The notes under the pieces were generated by a model, which searched no databases, was not told the DNA's origin, and saw only the letters and a program-made list of their open reading frames with translations. 64,000 bases of DNA from Triticum aestivum (lineage: Eukaryota > Streptophyta > Magnoliopsida > Poales > Poaceae): assembly GCF_018294505.1 (NCBI RefSeq), contig NC_057800.1:178622353-178686352 (forward strand). The letters run 5' to 3'. Position 1 is the first letter of the stretch; each line of letters starts with the position of its first letter. Below are positions 46,601 to 58,878 of the stretch, piece by piece. A program made the position numbers and the translations under genes.

Positions 46601-48129
46601 ACGTCCTCAAGGTCTGACAAAGGGCTGGCGTTAAGAGAATATAACTGTCGCTTGGCTATTCGGGTCAAGACATTGACTATCTTCCCCGAAGGATGGGTGA
46701 GTTGAACAGTCCTAGAGAAGCAATCAATTTTGGCATGATGGGCTGACATCCAGTCCATACCCAAGATGATATTAATGTCTGAAGATTTGAGAGCTATCAA
46801 AGATGCAAGGAAAACAAGTCTGTCGACTTGGATTTCATTTCCATGACTTACCCTGGAGGTTTGCCATTTGGATCCCGGAGTTTGAATTACCATAGAGGTG
46901 GGCATCTCACAAAATGTGGTGTTATGCAGACGAGCATAGCTCTCGGATATAAATGAATGAGATGCTCCTGTATCGAAAAGAACAGATGCCGGGTGGCAAT
47001 TAACAAGGAGCGTACCGAGAACGACGTTGGGATCCTCTTGAGCTTCTTCGGCAGAGATACAGTTGACATGGCCACGTACAGCGGTGGCCGGCTTGGCGTA
47101 GAACACTTTCCCTGTCGGCTTGCCACGGCCAACAGCTTTAGCAGATTGGTTGGGGTTGGTCTGGGGACACTCGCGCATATAGTGGCTAGATTCCCCACAC
47201 TTAAAACAAGTCACGGAACTGGTGCGTGGAGGAGCATTGTTGGTTGGACCACCATAGGGCTTGGCTGGTGCAAACTGTTGAACGGGGTGAGGCGCCTGGA
47301 AGGATGGCCTCGGTGTGAACCTGGGTGGCAGGGCAGTGTTAGGCACCCACACGCGGCGCTTCTGAGGACCAGCACCGGATGAGGAACCCATGTCACGGCC
47401 ATGCTTGCGTGTTGCGTCATAATCAGTCTGACCAGTCTCAGCACTGATGGCCTTGTTAACAAGCTTCTGAAAAGATGTGCACTCATGCAGACGGAGGTCG
47501 CGGCGAAGCTCAGGACTAAGTCCCTTACGGAACCTTGCTTGCTTCTTGGCATCAGTAGAGACTTCCTCAGTTGCATATCGTGTGAGGTTACCGAACTCCC
47601 TGCTGTAAGCATCCACAAAGAGTCGGCCTTGAGTGAAACTGCAAAATTCCTCACGCTTACGGTCCATGAGACCCTCCGGAATGTGATGTTCACGGAAAGC
47701 CTCACTGAATTCAGCCCAAGTAGTGACATGGTCCGCTGGGCGCATAGCTCCATAATTCTCCCACCATAGACTGGCAGGGCCTTCAAGATGATATGCAGCA
47801 AAGGTGACCTTGTCAGCCTCAGCTACTAGCGCAGAACGCAGTTTGTGAGAAATACTGCGAAGCCAGTCATCAGCGTCGAGAGGCTCGACGGAGTGGTGGA
47901 ACGTGGGTGGATGTAACTTGATGAAATCACTGACTGACACCAAGTTAGTCCTCTGATGGTGTGTTGTGTTCTGTTCAATACGCTCCAACAAACGGTTGGT
48001 CTCCCGCTTGTTTCTCTCGGCTTCCAGCATAACTTCGGCTAGGGAAGGAGGGTGAGGCAGGTTTGCATTCCCGACTTCACTGCCTTCGGCCTGCTCTTGG
48101 GAAACAGGGTTATTGCGCGTGTTGACCAT
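43654..48129 (-). pseudogene. Element D gag-pol polyprotein, one nonsense codon
   Basis: A single frame of 1492 codons; I place the start at [10 protein letters not shown] (48129), since upstream codons look like leader. Domains: gag core (SLWWENYG), zinc knuckle [14 protein letters not shown] near residue 306, protease [10 protein letters not shown] near 385, reverse transcriptase with [12 protein letters not shown] near 696, RNase H ([20 protein letters not shown]) near 843, integrase HHCC near 1063, DD35E core with GMDF, NSDRGS and GQVECVN, then a chromodomain-like tail ([17 protein letters not shown]). It would make virus-like particles, copy the RNA and integrate it, with the tail guiding insertion. 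The only break is TGA at 44425-44427, where relatives have arginine (DML-R-A), consistent with CGA to TGA. The frame ends at TAG inside the 3' LTR. Confidence 0.93.
43671..43690 (-). other. Element D polypurine tract
   Basis: In sense, TTGAGAAGGGGTGAGT precedes TGTCACACCC. It lies within the end of the pol frame (LLRRGE). Confidence 0.75.
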
Positions 48130-48473
48130 CCTAGGTAAACAAGACAATGATTTAGTCATAATGATAAGATTCCGACATAGAATACAGAATGTAAGGAATA
48201 ACTCGGAATGCAAGATGATCATCCGTATGACATGGTAGATACAGAAACTGCTCCTTCTATTCCATCGTCATACACACCATACAAGGTTTAGTACAATACC
48301 AAACAAGGTACTATTACGGTGAAAAGAGGATTACATCTCATCGGAGGCATCCCAAGCTCCTATACATTATTTTTCTACACCTCCGGAAGGCGGTACAAAC
48401 TAGGTCATATCCCACGAGTCACGCAGGACGATAGACGACACCGCTAGCACGAACTAGTGATACTACCACTAAC
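48130..48473 (-). other. Element D spacer between pre-gag ORF and gag
   Basis: About 340 bp without a supported frame. It includes in-frame codons upstream of the gag ATG that I regard as untranslated. Confidence 0.55.
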
Positions 48474-49247
48474 TCAGACCGATCCGTAGTAGTCCTCGTA
48501 GAAGTCACCTCCATAGCCTGGAAGCTCAACATGATCATCCGGGAACAGACGATCTCGCGGAGCTTGTGGACCATAGGGGCTAGGATGAGGTCTTGGACCA
48601 ACAGATGGTGGCCTGCGGGGACCACGAGGTGGGGTGATGCCTCCTACATCACGCCAACCCATCACGTCTGGCAGAGCAGATCTCACAGGATAGAGATCGC
48701 GCATATCCGAATATCTAGCTTGCACAGCCGGTGCAAACCGAGTCAAAGTGGCCCAATGGTCAGCACGGGTATTGAAAAGCTCTAGCCTCAAGGCCCGATT
48801 TTCACGGTCCTTATCCTCGAGCATCTCAGCAGTGGTGCGAGTCCGTGAATCCTCCTGAGTGGGGTCAGCATAGATAGCCTGGAGATACCCTTGTGCTCCC
48901 GGAAGTGACGCTGGCATATACCGGAAATCAGAGTCCCGAAATAGGCCAGTCCTGACTAGCATGATGGTCATCCTAGAGTAGGCGGCATCCTGCACAGCCA
49001 TCTCAATAGTAACCCCGAGTCCATAGGAGCAGTGAAGGGGCTCGGTGGATCCAGGATAAGATGGAAATATCCTGACAGTGCAGAGATACTGGCTTTGATT
49101 AAAGTCTCGAAATTGCTCTTCGACCGTGTACTCAGGATACCAACGGTATCCAGCCTCAGTCATTACCCTGACCAACATGGCAGTATGGCCGGGTACATCT
49201 AGGCATCGAGTCAGGCGAACCACTTGATTGAGGTCGCGAGTGGCCAT
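48474..49247 (-). CDS. Pre-gag ORF of element D (257 aa, intact)
   Basis: A complete extra gene between the 5' LTR and gag in sense orientation. I chose ATG at 49247 (MATRDLNQVV) over the upstream extension to 49364, whose start looks like leader. Residues about 50-105 alternate strands and a helix (YLCTVRIFPSY, then CSYGLGVTIEMAVQDAAYS), a pattern that loosely recalls a double-stranded-RNA-binding fold. A charged helix (MLEDKDRENRALRLEL) near 170-185 looks like a coiled coil. The C-terminus is proline-rich and then acidic with tyrosines (GDFYEDYYGS). No signal peptide or membrane segment is seen. Element C has an ORF of the same place and layout (58879-59622). Function is unknown; RNA binding or particle assembly is a guess. 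Confidence 0.75.
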   Translation of the reverse strand: MATRDLNQVVRLTRCLDVPGHTAMLVRVMTEAGYRWYPEYTVEEQFRDFNQSQYLCTVRIFPSYPGSTEPLHCSYGLGVTIEMAVQDAAYSRMTIMLVRTGLFRDSDFRYMPASLPGAQGYLQAIYADPTQEDSRTRTTAEMLEDKDRENRALRLELFNTRADHWATLTRFAPAVQARYSDMRDLYPVRSALPDVMGWRDVGGITPPRGPRRPPSVGPRPHPSPYGPQAPRDRLFPDDHVELPGYGGDFYEDYYGSV

Positions 49248-49671
49248 CTGAAAGCACAACCATAATGCAAAGGCATTAGAATTTCTAGCAAAATTTCGAC
49301 AGCATAACAGCTGTAAATGCTCAAAAAGGATTTTGAGACATTTGACAAAGGATTTCATACACACTCAACAACATCATATCAAAGTTCTGGGTCCATCCTA
49401 GCAACATAATGTGGTAGTAGAACTGAACTAGGCTTGTATCCATCAAACCTATAAGGTACTACTGATTAGTAACACGTGAACCTGATAGAGAGAAAAGATC
49501 CTAATTCCTTAACCCCCGGTGGAAGAATAGACTGACTCAGATCAGAATGTCATAAGATAAAGAAGTAAAAGAGCCTTACGTTCCAACCCACAAACAATTC
49601 CCCTACATATAACTAAAGAATTTCTAGACTCAACATCGACCAGTTTGGCTTGGAGAACCTACAGGCAGTCC
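49248..49671 (-). other. Element D 5' leader
   Basis: Non-coding stretch between the primer binding site and the pre-gag ORF. No conserved structure seen. Confidence 0.6.
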
Positions 49672-49685
49672 GGCTCTGATGCCAA
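49672..49685 (-). other. Element D primer binding site
   Basis: The minus strand reads TTGGCATCAGAGCC, three bases from the LTR. It resembles the initiator tRNA-Met site with T to C at one place. Confidence 0.8.
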
Positions 49686-49688
49686 CGC

Positions 49689-52600
49689 TGTCAGGACCCT
49701 GAATCGATGCCACATAGGTCTAGCATGTAACACCTCATATCACTTTGCGGCCTCACGCACGGTATTCCCACGGGTGTCGTCTTACTTTTGCCCGGGACCG
49801 TTTGCGCCTTTTGGCACACGTATATGATAGTGTCGTTAGCATCCATATGATAAGGAGCCCGGGCTGACATGGCTAGTCGTAAACCCAAAGTGGCACAGAC
49901 TTACAGGGACAGGCATCCATGACCCAGCAACGAACGTGTCGGTCATCAGCAAGTGGGTCCGGGCTGTAGCACTGGGCTAGCAGGACTCCGGTAAACCGGG
50001 CTGTAGCGGGCTAACAGGACTCCGGTACTCAATGCGTGACATTTCCCCGAAGGGACAGACACAGGAACGAAGAAGGACACATGCCGGCCAGCCTAAGTGT
50101 TCCGGAGCAGTAGCAAGCTACCATGGCTCAGTGGTAACACTAGGAGACATTTCCCGGTAAGAGAGGCTACTAAAGATAAACAACTAGATAGTCAGATCCC
50201 ACACATACCAAGCATTTCAATCATACACACAATATGCTCGATATGTGCAAATACAACAAGGCATCACAACATGACTCTACGACACAAGTACTTTATTTAA
50301 GGCTCAGAGAGCCATACATAACATACACATAGGTACGGGTCACACGACCCAGCATTCAAGTCATACAGTCATACAAACCAGCAGCGGAAGTAACTTGTCT
50401 GAGTACAGACAACTAGTAAAATAAAAGAGGCTTGGAAAGCCTAGCTATACTACGTGGTCCTTCACAAGCTCAGGATCACCACCTGGGCCTTAGCCTACTC
50501 ATTGATGTCAACGTCTACGAAGAACCCATCAGAAGGGGTTGCAGCGTCTTCTGTAAAAATGTAAATTATAGCAACATGAGTACAAAAGTACTCAGCAAGA
50601 CTTACATCAGATCCTACATACATGCACATTATCAAGAAGGGTTGGTGGAGTTATTGCAGCAAGCCAGCTTTGACTCTTGGCTAGGCTCGAGACTCCAACT
50701 TGAAATGGTTTTGCGCACACGAGTCCACTACTCACCACCTCAATACACTACCGAGGATCCACCTCCGTCTTCCTACGGAAGAGCCATCCTCGGCACTCAC
50801 ACTTATCTTGAGGCTTTTAGTAGTTTCCATTTACTTGTCTATGAACTGTATAGGCAACCAAGTAGTCCTTTACCACGGACGCGGCTATTCGAATAGATCA
50901 TGATAACCCTGCAGGGGTGTACTTCTTCATACATGTTTCCACCACTTAGCGTCTGCACACGACATGTGCTCGGCAGACTTCAAGCGAAAGCCGACGTGGG
51001 TGTAGACCACGACCTACCTAAACACCTAAGTCTCCAATCCAGGTTTATCGCCTGTCCAGGTTCCATCCGCAGGGAGTCCAGCCGAGGTTTCCCATACGGC
51101 CCCGAACGATGTGTACAGGGTTCTCGAGATACCTAACGGGTATTCGATACACCGTGCCACGTACCTACCGCATCACAGCCCACCCCTACGGTCAGCGCTG
51201 TCCATGGCCTCCAGTAGGCTACAAACACCAGAAACTACTTGCAACTCCTGGACAGAGAACTAGGGTGAATAAGAAGTCGAGCGGGGTCATATTTCAGGGC
51301 CCAATGCATGGTAGTAGCTGTATCTTAAATCACACATACAGATCTCAGTGCTTAAGGTCGGCTTCAATGAAACAACCCACCATGTACTCCTACATGGCCT
51401 CTCATCGATACCTTTACCAAATCGTGTTTACCACATCACTCTCGTTACCGACATAATCATTTCACTCTAGCCCATCACCCAAATGAACCAGACCTGACAC
51501 GACTCTAAGCATAGCAGGCATAACAAGGTAGGAACAACACATACATATGGCTCAATCAACTCCTACACATGCTAGTGGGTTTCATCTAGTTACTGTGGCA
51601 ATGACAGGTCATGCAGAGGAAATGGGTTCAACTACCGCAGCACACAGCAGTTTGAAATGTGTTGTCTTAATGCAGTAAAAGAGAGCAAGAGCGGGAACAT
51701 GGGATTGTATCGATATGATCAAATGGTTAGTTGCTTGCCTGATGGTTCGATGCACTGATATGGTTCTTCACTAGGGTAATCACGGTACTCCTCGGAGGCA
51801 GAACCTGCCGCAAAGAACACCGATACACAGCCATCACCAAACAATGTGCGACAATATGATGCATGCATGAAACATGGCAATATGAGTGTGTTGGGCTAAT
51901 GCAACTAAGACCAGAAGGGTTTGAACCAATTTGAACCAAAGATTCAAATTTCAAACTCATACATGGCCCTTTAAAGTGTTTTATCTTGTTCTGCATAAAA
52001 CAGCAAGTTAACTTGTTTAATCATGCATGAAAACAGTACAGATGGATAGATTGGATTTTTCTGATCATTTTTCATATATAACTTGTCTGATTTGGAGTTA
52101 CAGATTAAAAGTTATGAATTTTTGAAGTTTAAACTATATTCTGGAATTTCCTGTATTAGAATAAATCCAGAAATTAATTTATTGCGTCAGCCATGCGTCA
52201 GAATGACGTCAGGGACAACGGAGACGTCCAGGTCAAACCTGACTGTGGGTCCAGGGTGTCAGGGTAATTAGTTTAGTTTAAAGTTTAATTAGAACTAACC
52301 CTATTTAGTTAACAGGGCTGGGACCCACCTGTCATTGACTCATCGGGGTCAACCAGGGCCCACCCGCGGTCAAAGCCAGGTCGGCTGCACCGGCGTTTAG
52401 CCGCCGGCGAGCCCGACGCGGCGGCGGAAGTGGTTTTTGCCGTTCCGGCAACCAAACGAGTCGCGGAGGCCATCGGAGTGGAGCTGAGGACGAGCTGCAG
52501 CTCTTGGTGGAGTCCGTTGGGGTCGGGGTGGCCAGAGTTGGCGCCGGCGACGACTTTGGCGGCCACCGGAGTTCGGCCGAAGGCAAACTTGACGCTAGAG

Positions 52601-53730
52601 GGGTCGGTGAGGTGCGGGGAGTAGCTGGTTAGGTGCTACGTGACGTGGTGAGCATGATGGACACCAAGTTGTGGCCGGAGGGTGACCGGGAGCACGTCGG
52701 CGACGAGCTCCGCGGCGGTGGGTGCGGCTGAGCTCCGGGAGGTCATTACACAGCTCGGGAGCAAGAAAAGAAGGGAGGGGAAGATGGTTAAGCTCACGGG
52801 GAGTTCGACGAAACACTTGGTGCGGCCGGGGACGGGCCGGAGCGACGACGGCGTTGAAGGGGATCTCCGGCGACGGCGGTTCGGTCGAGGTCGATGCGGT
52901 GGGCTCGGGCCTTGCGAGCGCTCGGGGCTCGGCTTGCTCGAAGGAGAGGAGGGTGGCGGAGCTCCTGGACACGGCGGCACGACGTGGGGTTGACGGAGGG
53001 CGTGGCTACGGTGAGGGGGTGACGGCGATGGCGTCGGCCTGGCGGGGGAACGCGAGAGAGAGAGGAGTTGGGGGAGAATGGAGGTGTCCTGGGGGTTCAC
53101 GACTCGACGTGGAGTTCATCCATCCAGCAACGAGGCGTGGAGGTGAAGCAGGGCGACGGCCAGCTGCGTGGCGCACGCTGCGGCCGCCGTCGGGCACCTG
53201 CCTGCCTGCCTGGCCGGCAAGCAGCTCGCTGGCGCGGTGCTGGGCTGGGCCGGCAGGTGGGCCGGATGCTAGGCGCCAGGTAAGTTTTTGTTATTTCCCT
53301 GTTTTCTGTTTTTTTAATTCCTCTGCAACTTTGTTGAATTATTAAAAATACTTAGGCAACTCCTAAAATCACCAAACTACTCCTGGTCCATAGTTGGATT
53401 ATTTCCAACATGAAACATTTTAGTTTGGAGATATTTGAGCATTTGAAATATTTTATATAATTTTAAATGCGCAAATTCAAATATCTATGATTTAATTCAA
53501 GGACCCTAAGATGGCCTAGGAAAATGTGCATCACTTCTGGCAGAGGTTCTGAACCAAGACAAAAATGATGGGAATTTTAGAAGGGCATTTCAGGTTCATT
53601 GAAAAAGTTTTTAGTAAACCCTAGTTGGTTTCAGAGGGGGCTGGGGGTTCTGTCATCCCCATTTCAGGTTTCTGATGAAAGAATAGACATGATGCAACAC
53701 TCTAATGCATGAACTAGCTAGGGTGTGACA
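49689..53730 (-). repeat. Element D right (5') LTR
   Basis: Complete at 4042 bp: TGTCAGGACC to GGGTGTGACA. It is followed directly by element C LTR sequence. Overlapping GC-rich frames at 52309-53345 mirror those of the left LTR and are not genes. Confidence 0.94.
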
Positions 53731-54286
53731 CCCGGCTTTTAAAGCCTGTCGGGCCAGAGTCCCGACGGACACGGCTCGGTTAGGTCGGTTCACTTTTTTT
53801 TATAAATATTACGCGCGGAAGAAAAATAAAAAGAAATACTAAACGGACTCCAAAAATTCCAAAATAAATTTTCACGGGCTTCTTAAATCAAGCCGCACAA
53901 GGTGAACATTTATTTGGGACCTAAATGCAATTTTGAAAAACGCATATTTTTCCTAAATTCAAATAAAACACCGAAAAACTCCGAAATAAAACCTTTTTTG
54001 ATTTTATTATTAAATCCTCAATATTTCTTTATTTTGGGAAAGTCATTTTATTCCCTCTCTCATATTTTTGTAATAGAAATAATTGATGATAAAATAAATA
54101 AAATCAAATGATCCTATTCTCAAAATTTGAGAAAACTCAAATATGAAAATAACGAAATCCCCAACTCTCTCCGTGGGTCATTGAGTTGCGTAGAATTTCT
54201 AGGATCAACCAAAATGTAAAATAAAATATGATATGCAATGATGATCTAATGTATAACATTCCAAATTGGAAATTTGGGATGTTGCA
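53731..54286 (-). repeat. Element C left (3') LTR, second part
   Basis: Continues the C LTR after element D (CCCGGCTTTTAAAGCC) and matches 61718-62269. It ends GGGATGTTGCA, one change from GGGATGTTACA. Confidence 0.92.
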
Positions 54287-54297
54287 AACCTACCCCC
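54287..54297 (-). other. Element C polypurine tract
   Basis: In sense, TAAGGGGGTAGGTT lies between the pol stop codon and the LTR. Confidence 0.78.
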
Positions 54298-57200
54298 TTA
54301 AGATGAATCTCGCCCTCGAGATTCGGGTTGGCTAGAAAATAGGTGAGGGTGGTCCTTGAGAAAAACTTCCTCTCGTTCCCAGGTGGCTTCATCCTCTGTG
54401 TGGTGGCTCCACTGAAATTTGCAAAACTTGATAACCTTGCTGCGAGTGACTCGACTGGCAAATTCGAGAATCTTAATTGGTTTCTCCTCATAGGTCAAAT
54501 CGTTATCCAACTGAATAGTTTCCAATGGCACTGTTTCTCTCAATAGTATGTCAGCCATCTCTGCGTGACATTTCTTTAACTGGGAAACATGGAACACATC
54601 ATGAACTCCTGACAATCCTTCGGGCAATTCCAACTTGTAGGCCACTTCTCCCATACGCTCTAAAACTCGATACGGTCCTACAAATCGTGGCGCTAACTTC
54701 CCTTTAACTCCAAAACGCTTTGTGCCCCGAAGTGGAGATACTCGAAGATAAGCTCTATCTCTGACTTCGTAAACTGTCTCCTTGCGTTTAGCATCTGCAT
54801 AACTTTTCTGCCTGGACTGGGCTATCTTGAGCCTATCACGAATCAACTTCACCTTCTGTTCAGACTCTTTAATCAAGTCAGGTCCAAACAACTGGCGGTC
54901 TCCAACTTCGTCCCATGATAACGGTGTCCTGCACCTCCTTCCGTACAATGCTTCGAAAGGGGCCATCTTTAAACTGGTTTGGTAACTGTTGTTGTAAGAG
55001 AAATCTGCATATGGCAAATTATCGTCCCAACTAGATCCATAATCTACCGCACAAGCTCTCAGCATATCCTCCAAAATCTGATTGACTCTCTCGGTCTGTC
55101 CATCTGTCTGTGGATGAAAAGCTGTACTGAATTCTAGCCTGGTTCCCAAAGTTTCATGCAACTGCTTCCAGAACTTTGAGGTAAACTGGGTTCCTCTATC
55201 TGATATGATACTCCTTGGAACTCCATGCAGACATACGATCCTGGTCATGTATATCTTTGCCAACTTAGCACTGGTGTAAGTGGTCTTTACTGGGATGAAA
55301 TGAGCTACTTTCGTCAATCGATCGACTACAACACAAATCGAGTCATAGCCTGAACGAGTCCTGGGTAATCCCATGATAAAATCCATTCCTAACTTATCCC
55401 ACTTCCATTCGGGTATCGGCAATGGTTGTAGCAATCCTGCTGGCTTCTGATGCTCTGCATTTACTCTCTGACATACATCACAAACTGCTACATACTCCGC
55501 AATATCCTTCTTCATTCCGGTCCACCAGAAAATATCTTTCAAATCCAAATACATCTTGGTATTTCCTGGGTGAATTGAATATGGTGAATCATGTGCCTCT
55601 TGCAAAATCAACTTCCTGATCTCTGGGTCATTGGGCACATAAACACGGTCTTCAAACCATAGGGTGTCGTGCTCATCCTCGCGAAATCCTTTAGCCTTTC
55701 CTTTGCTCAGTTTCTCCTTAATAGAGGCAATCTCCTTATCAGTCTTTTGAGCTTCTCTGATTCTATCCATCAAAGTTGACTGAATCTCCAATGCTGCTAC
55801 ATAGCTTCTCGGAACTATTTCCAAACATAGTTCACGAAGATTTTCTGCTAACTCCTTGGGTATTTCTCCCATCATTAGTGTGTTGACATGGCTCTTACGG
55901 CTTAATGCGTCAGCTACTACATTAGCCTTTCCGGGGTGATAATGCAATCTCATATCATAATCCATGATGAGCTCCAACCATCTCCTTTGTCTGAGGTTCA
56001 ACTCCTTTTGTGTGAAAATGTACTTCAAACTCTTATGATCCGTGTACAGCTCACAATGATTTCCAATCAGAAAATGTCTCCATGTTTTCAATGCATGCAT
56101 TACGGCTGCTAATTCCAAATCATGCGTAGCATAATTAAACTCATGAGGATTCAGTTGTCTTGAGGCATATGAAACAACTCTCCCTTCCTGCATAAGCACT
56201 GCTCCAAGTCCTCGACGTGAAGCGTCGCAATACACCTCATAATGTTCGGTCTGGTCTGGCAAAATCAATACTGGTGAGGTAACTAAGCGTTTCTTCAACT
56301 CTTGGAAACTAGCCTCACATTCCTTTGTCCATAACTTGGTATCTTTCTTTAACAACTCAGCCATAGGCTTCGCAATCTTTGAGAAATTCTCAATAAATCT
56401 CCGGTAGTATCCTGCGAGTCCAAGAAAACTCTGGATCTCTCCAACTGTTGTTGGGGCTTCCCACTTGGTCACGGTTTCAACTTTAGTGGGATCAACTGCT
56501 ATACCTTCTCCAGATATAACGTGTACGAGGAATCCTACTTCCTTCAACCAAAACTCACATTTGCTGAACTTGGCATATAATTGATGTTCTCTGAGCTTTC
56601 CAAGTACCAAACGCAAATGCTCCTTATGCACCTCTTCATTCTTCGAATAAACCAGGATATCATCAATGAACGCTACGACGAACTTATCCAAAAACTCCAT
56701 AAACACTTTGTTCATCATGTTCATAAAATAGGCAGGTGCGTTAGTCAGACCAAATGACATAACGGTATACTCGTACAGCCCATACCTGGTGGTAAAAGCT
56801 GTCTTCAGAATATCCTATTCTCGAATCTTCAACTGGTGGTATCCTGATCGCAGATCGATCTTGGAAAATACCTTAGCTCCTTGCAATCGATCAAACAGAT
56901 CGTTGATCATTGGTAGTGGGTACTTGTTCTTGATCATTACTTCATTCAATCCTCGATAATCAACAACCATCCTTAATGATCCATCCTTCTTCTCCACTAG
57001 AAGTACTGGCGATCCCCAAGGCGAAGAACTTGGGCGAATATATCCCTTATCCAGTAACTCCTTAATCTGCTTCTTAATTTCCACCAAATCCTTTGCTGGC
57101 ATCCTATATGGTCTCTTTGATATTGGCCCTGTGCCTAGCAAAAGCTTAATCAAAAACTCAATATCTCTATCCGGTGGCATGCCTGGCAACTCTTCTGGAA

Positions 57201-58683
57201 ATACTTTAGGGAAATCCCTTACCACTGGTACTTCCTCCTGCACAACTCCTGTTAAGCAATTTACTTGGGTCCTTTTTGGCACATGTCGGGATACATACTT
57301 GATCCTTCTCCCTTATGGGGTAGTAAGAAAAATTGACTTACTAGCACATTCAATATTCCCTTCATACTTTGATAACCAATCCATGCCTAATATCACATCC
57401 AATCCTTGAGATTCCAATACTATTAGGTCTGAGGGAAATACATAGTTACCAATCCTTAATGGTAACCGATCACACCATCGACTAGCCATATACTCTGCTC
57501 CAGGCAAAGTTATTAACATGGGTGACCTAAGGGCTTGGGTTGATAGGTTATACTTATCCACAAATCCCCTTGAGATGTATGAATGCTATGCACTAGTATC
57601 AAAAAGAATGAGTGCAATAAATGACTTAACCAAAAACTTACCTATTACTGCATCGGGCTGAGCTTCAACCTCCTCCACGCTAACGTGGTTACCATGTCCC
57701 CTGTTGAAAGGGTTCGGCTTCTTCCCAGAACTTCCATTGCCATTTTGGCCTTTAGGACATTCATTGGCATAATGTCCGGTCTTCTGACACTTAAAGCAAG
57801 TGACTTGGCTTAGGTCCTTCTTGGCTGGCGTTGATGGGTTGGTGCGATTCTGTCCGTTGCTTCCTCCATTGCCATTTCCATTCTTGGTGCCATTGTGGTT
57901 GTGCGAGCTACCTCCTCCATGGGTATGCTGAAAATGTCCTCCCGGTCTAGGGGTAAAACATGGCTTCTACTAAGCTCCTGAATTGTACTTCCCTTGTCCA
58001 TACTTCCTCTTGAGATTCTCAATTTGCTGCTGCTTCCCTTCAATCATAAGAGCACGGTCTACCAACTCCTGATAGTTGTTGAAGGTTGCTACCATCAACT
58101 GCATGCTCAATTCATCATTCAGTCCTTCCAGAAACTTCTCCTGCTTAGCTGCATCCGTAGCAACGTCATCTGGGGCATAACGTGCTAACTTACTAAAGTC
58201 CTCTACATACTGGCCAACTGTCCGTCCTCCTTGGTGCAAGTTGCGAAACTCACGCTTCTTCATGGCCATAGCTCCTGCTGAAACATGTGCAGTACAAAAA
58301 GCCTGCTAAAACTGGTCCCATGTGACAGTGTCGACAGGGAAAGTGGCTGTGAAATTCTCCCACCATGATGCTGCGGGTCCTTCTAGCTATTGTGCGGCAA
58401 ACTTCACCTTCTCCGCATCTGTGCATCCTGCTGTGGTCAACTCTCTAGCTGTCTTGCGGAGCCAATCATCTGCTACTATCGGCTCGGTGCTACTGGAAAA
58501 CACTGGTGGATTCAGCCTAAGAAAACGGGCTAAGTGGTCAACAGGTGGTGGTGGTGGTGGGTTGTTGTTGTTGTTCCCTTGATTCTAATTCTGGACTAGC
58601 AACTACATCAATGTGTTCTGCTGCTGGATCAACTAGGTGAGCTCCGGTGGAAAGGCAAATCCGGGGTCACGTCTCGGAGGCAT
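54298..58683 (-). pseudogene. Element C gag-pol polyprotein, ten in-frame stops and no frameshift
   Basis: A single reading frame of 1462 codons from ATG at 58683 (MPPRRDPGFAF) to TAA at 54298. Domains: gag core (LEGPAASWWENF), asparagine/proline runs near residues 38-50, zinc knuckle CFKCQKTGHYANEC near 294, protease DTSA-stop-HSYI near 365, reverse transcriptase with [12 protein letters not shown] near 672, RNase H ([20 protein letters not shown]), integrase HHCC near 1037, DD35E core ([23 protein letters not shown]) and chromodomain-like tail. Stops lie at plus positions 58633, 58603, 58585, 58387, 58306, 57970, 57967, 57586, 57313 and 56815 (first base of each triplet). All are TAG except the TAA at 57313. 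From 56814 to 54298 the frame is open for 838 codons, so RNase H to chromodomain looks intact. Confidence 0.93.
58545..58575 (-). repeat. Triplet microsatellite inside the element C gag
   Basis: Plus-strand GGT repeats then GTT repeats, encoding a proline run preceded by an asparagine run in the gag frame. Confidence 0.85.
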
Positions 58684-58878
58684 CTGAGGGTTTAGAAAAG
58701 ATGAGATGTAAGAATAGAGGGGGTCTAAAGAGAAAACACTACCCATATGCACATGAGGCAAAAGCAAACAATTCACTTCATTCAATCAAACAAGGGCATA
58801 CAATCGATCTATCTATCGCAAAATTGCTCGGACTACTATATTTACATGGTGGACTACTACTACTAATGAGGTGGTCTA
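58684..58878 (-). other. Element C spacer between pre-gag frame and gag
   Basis: About 195 bp with no sense frame. The antisense frame here is a shadow. Confidence 0.55.

Larger units (their letters stand above)
39625..53730 (-). mobile_element. Gypsy element D, Tekay-like chromovirus, nearly intact
   Basis: LTRs (39773-43670 as sequenced; 49689-53730) start TGTCAGGACC and end GGGTGTGACA. Internal order in sense: primer site, pre-gag ORF, gag-pol with chromodomain, purine tract. Only one nonsense codon breaks gag-pol. By eye the LTR pair differs at about 50 sites over 3.9 kb, suggesting a recent insertion. The right edge lies in the C LTR at CCCGGCTTTT; the left edge is in the gap. Confidence 0.92.

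Noticed and set aside
56815..57282. Separate small RT gene in element C
   Set aside because: It is in the same frame as the ORFs on either side and is separated only by premature stops; it is one segment of the gag-pol frame.
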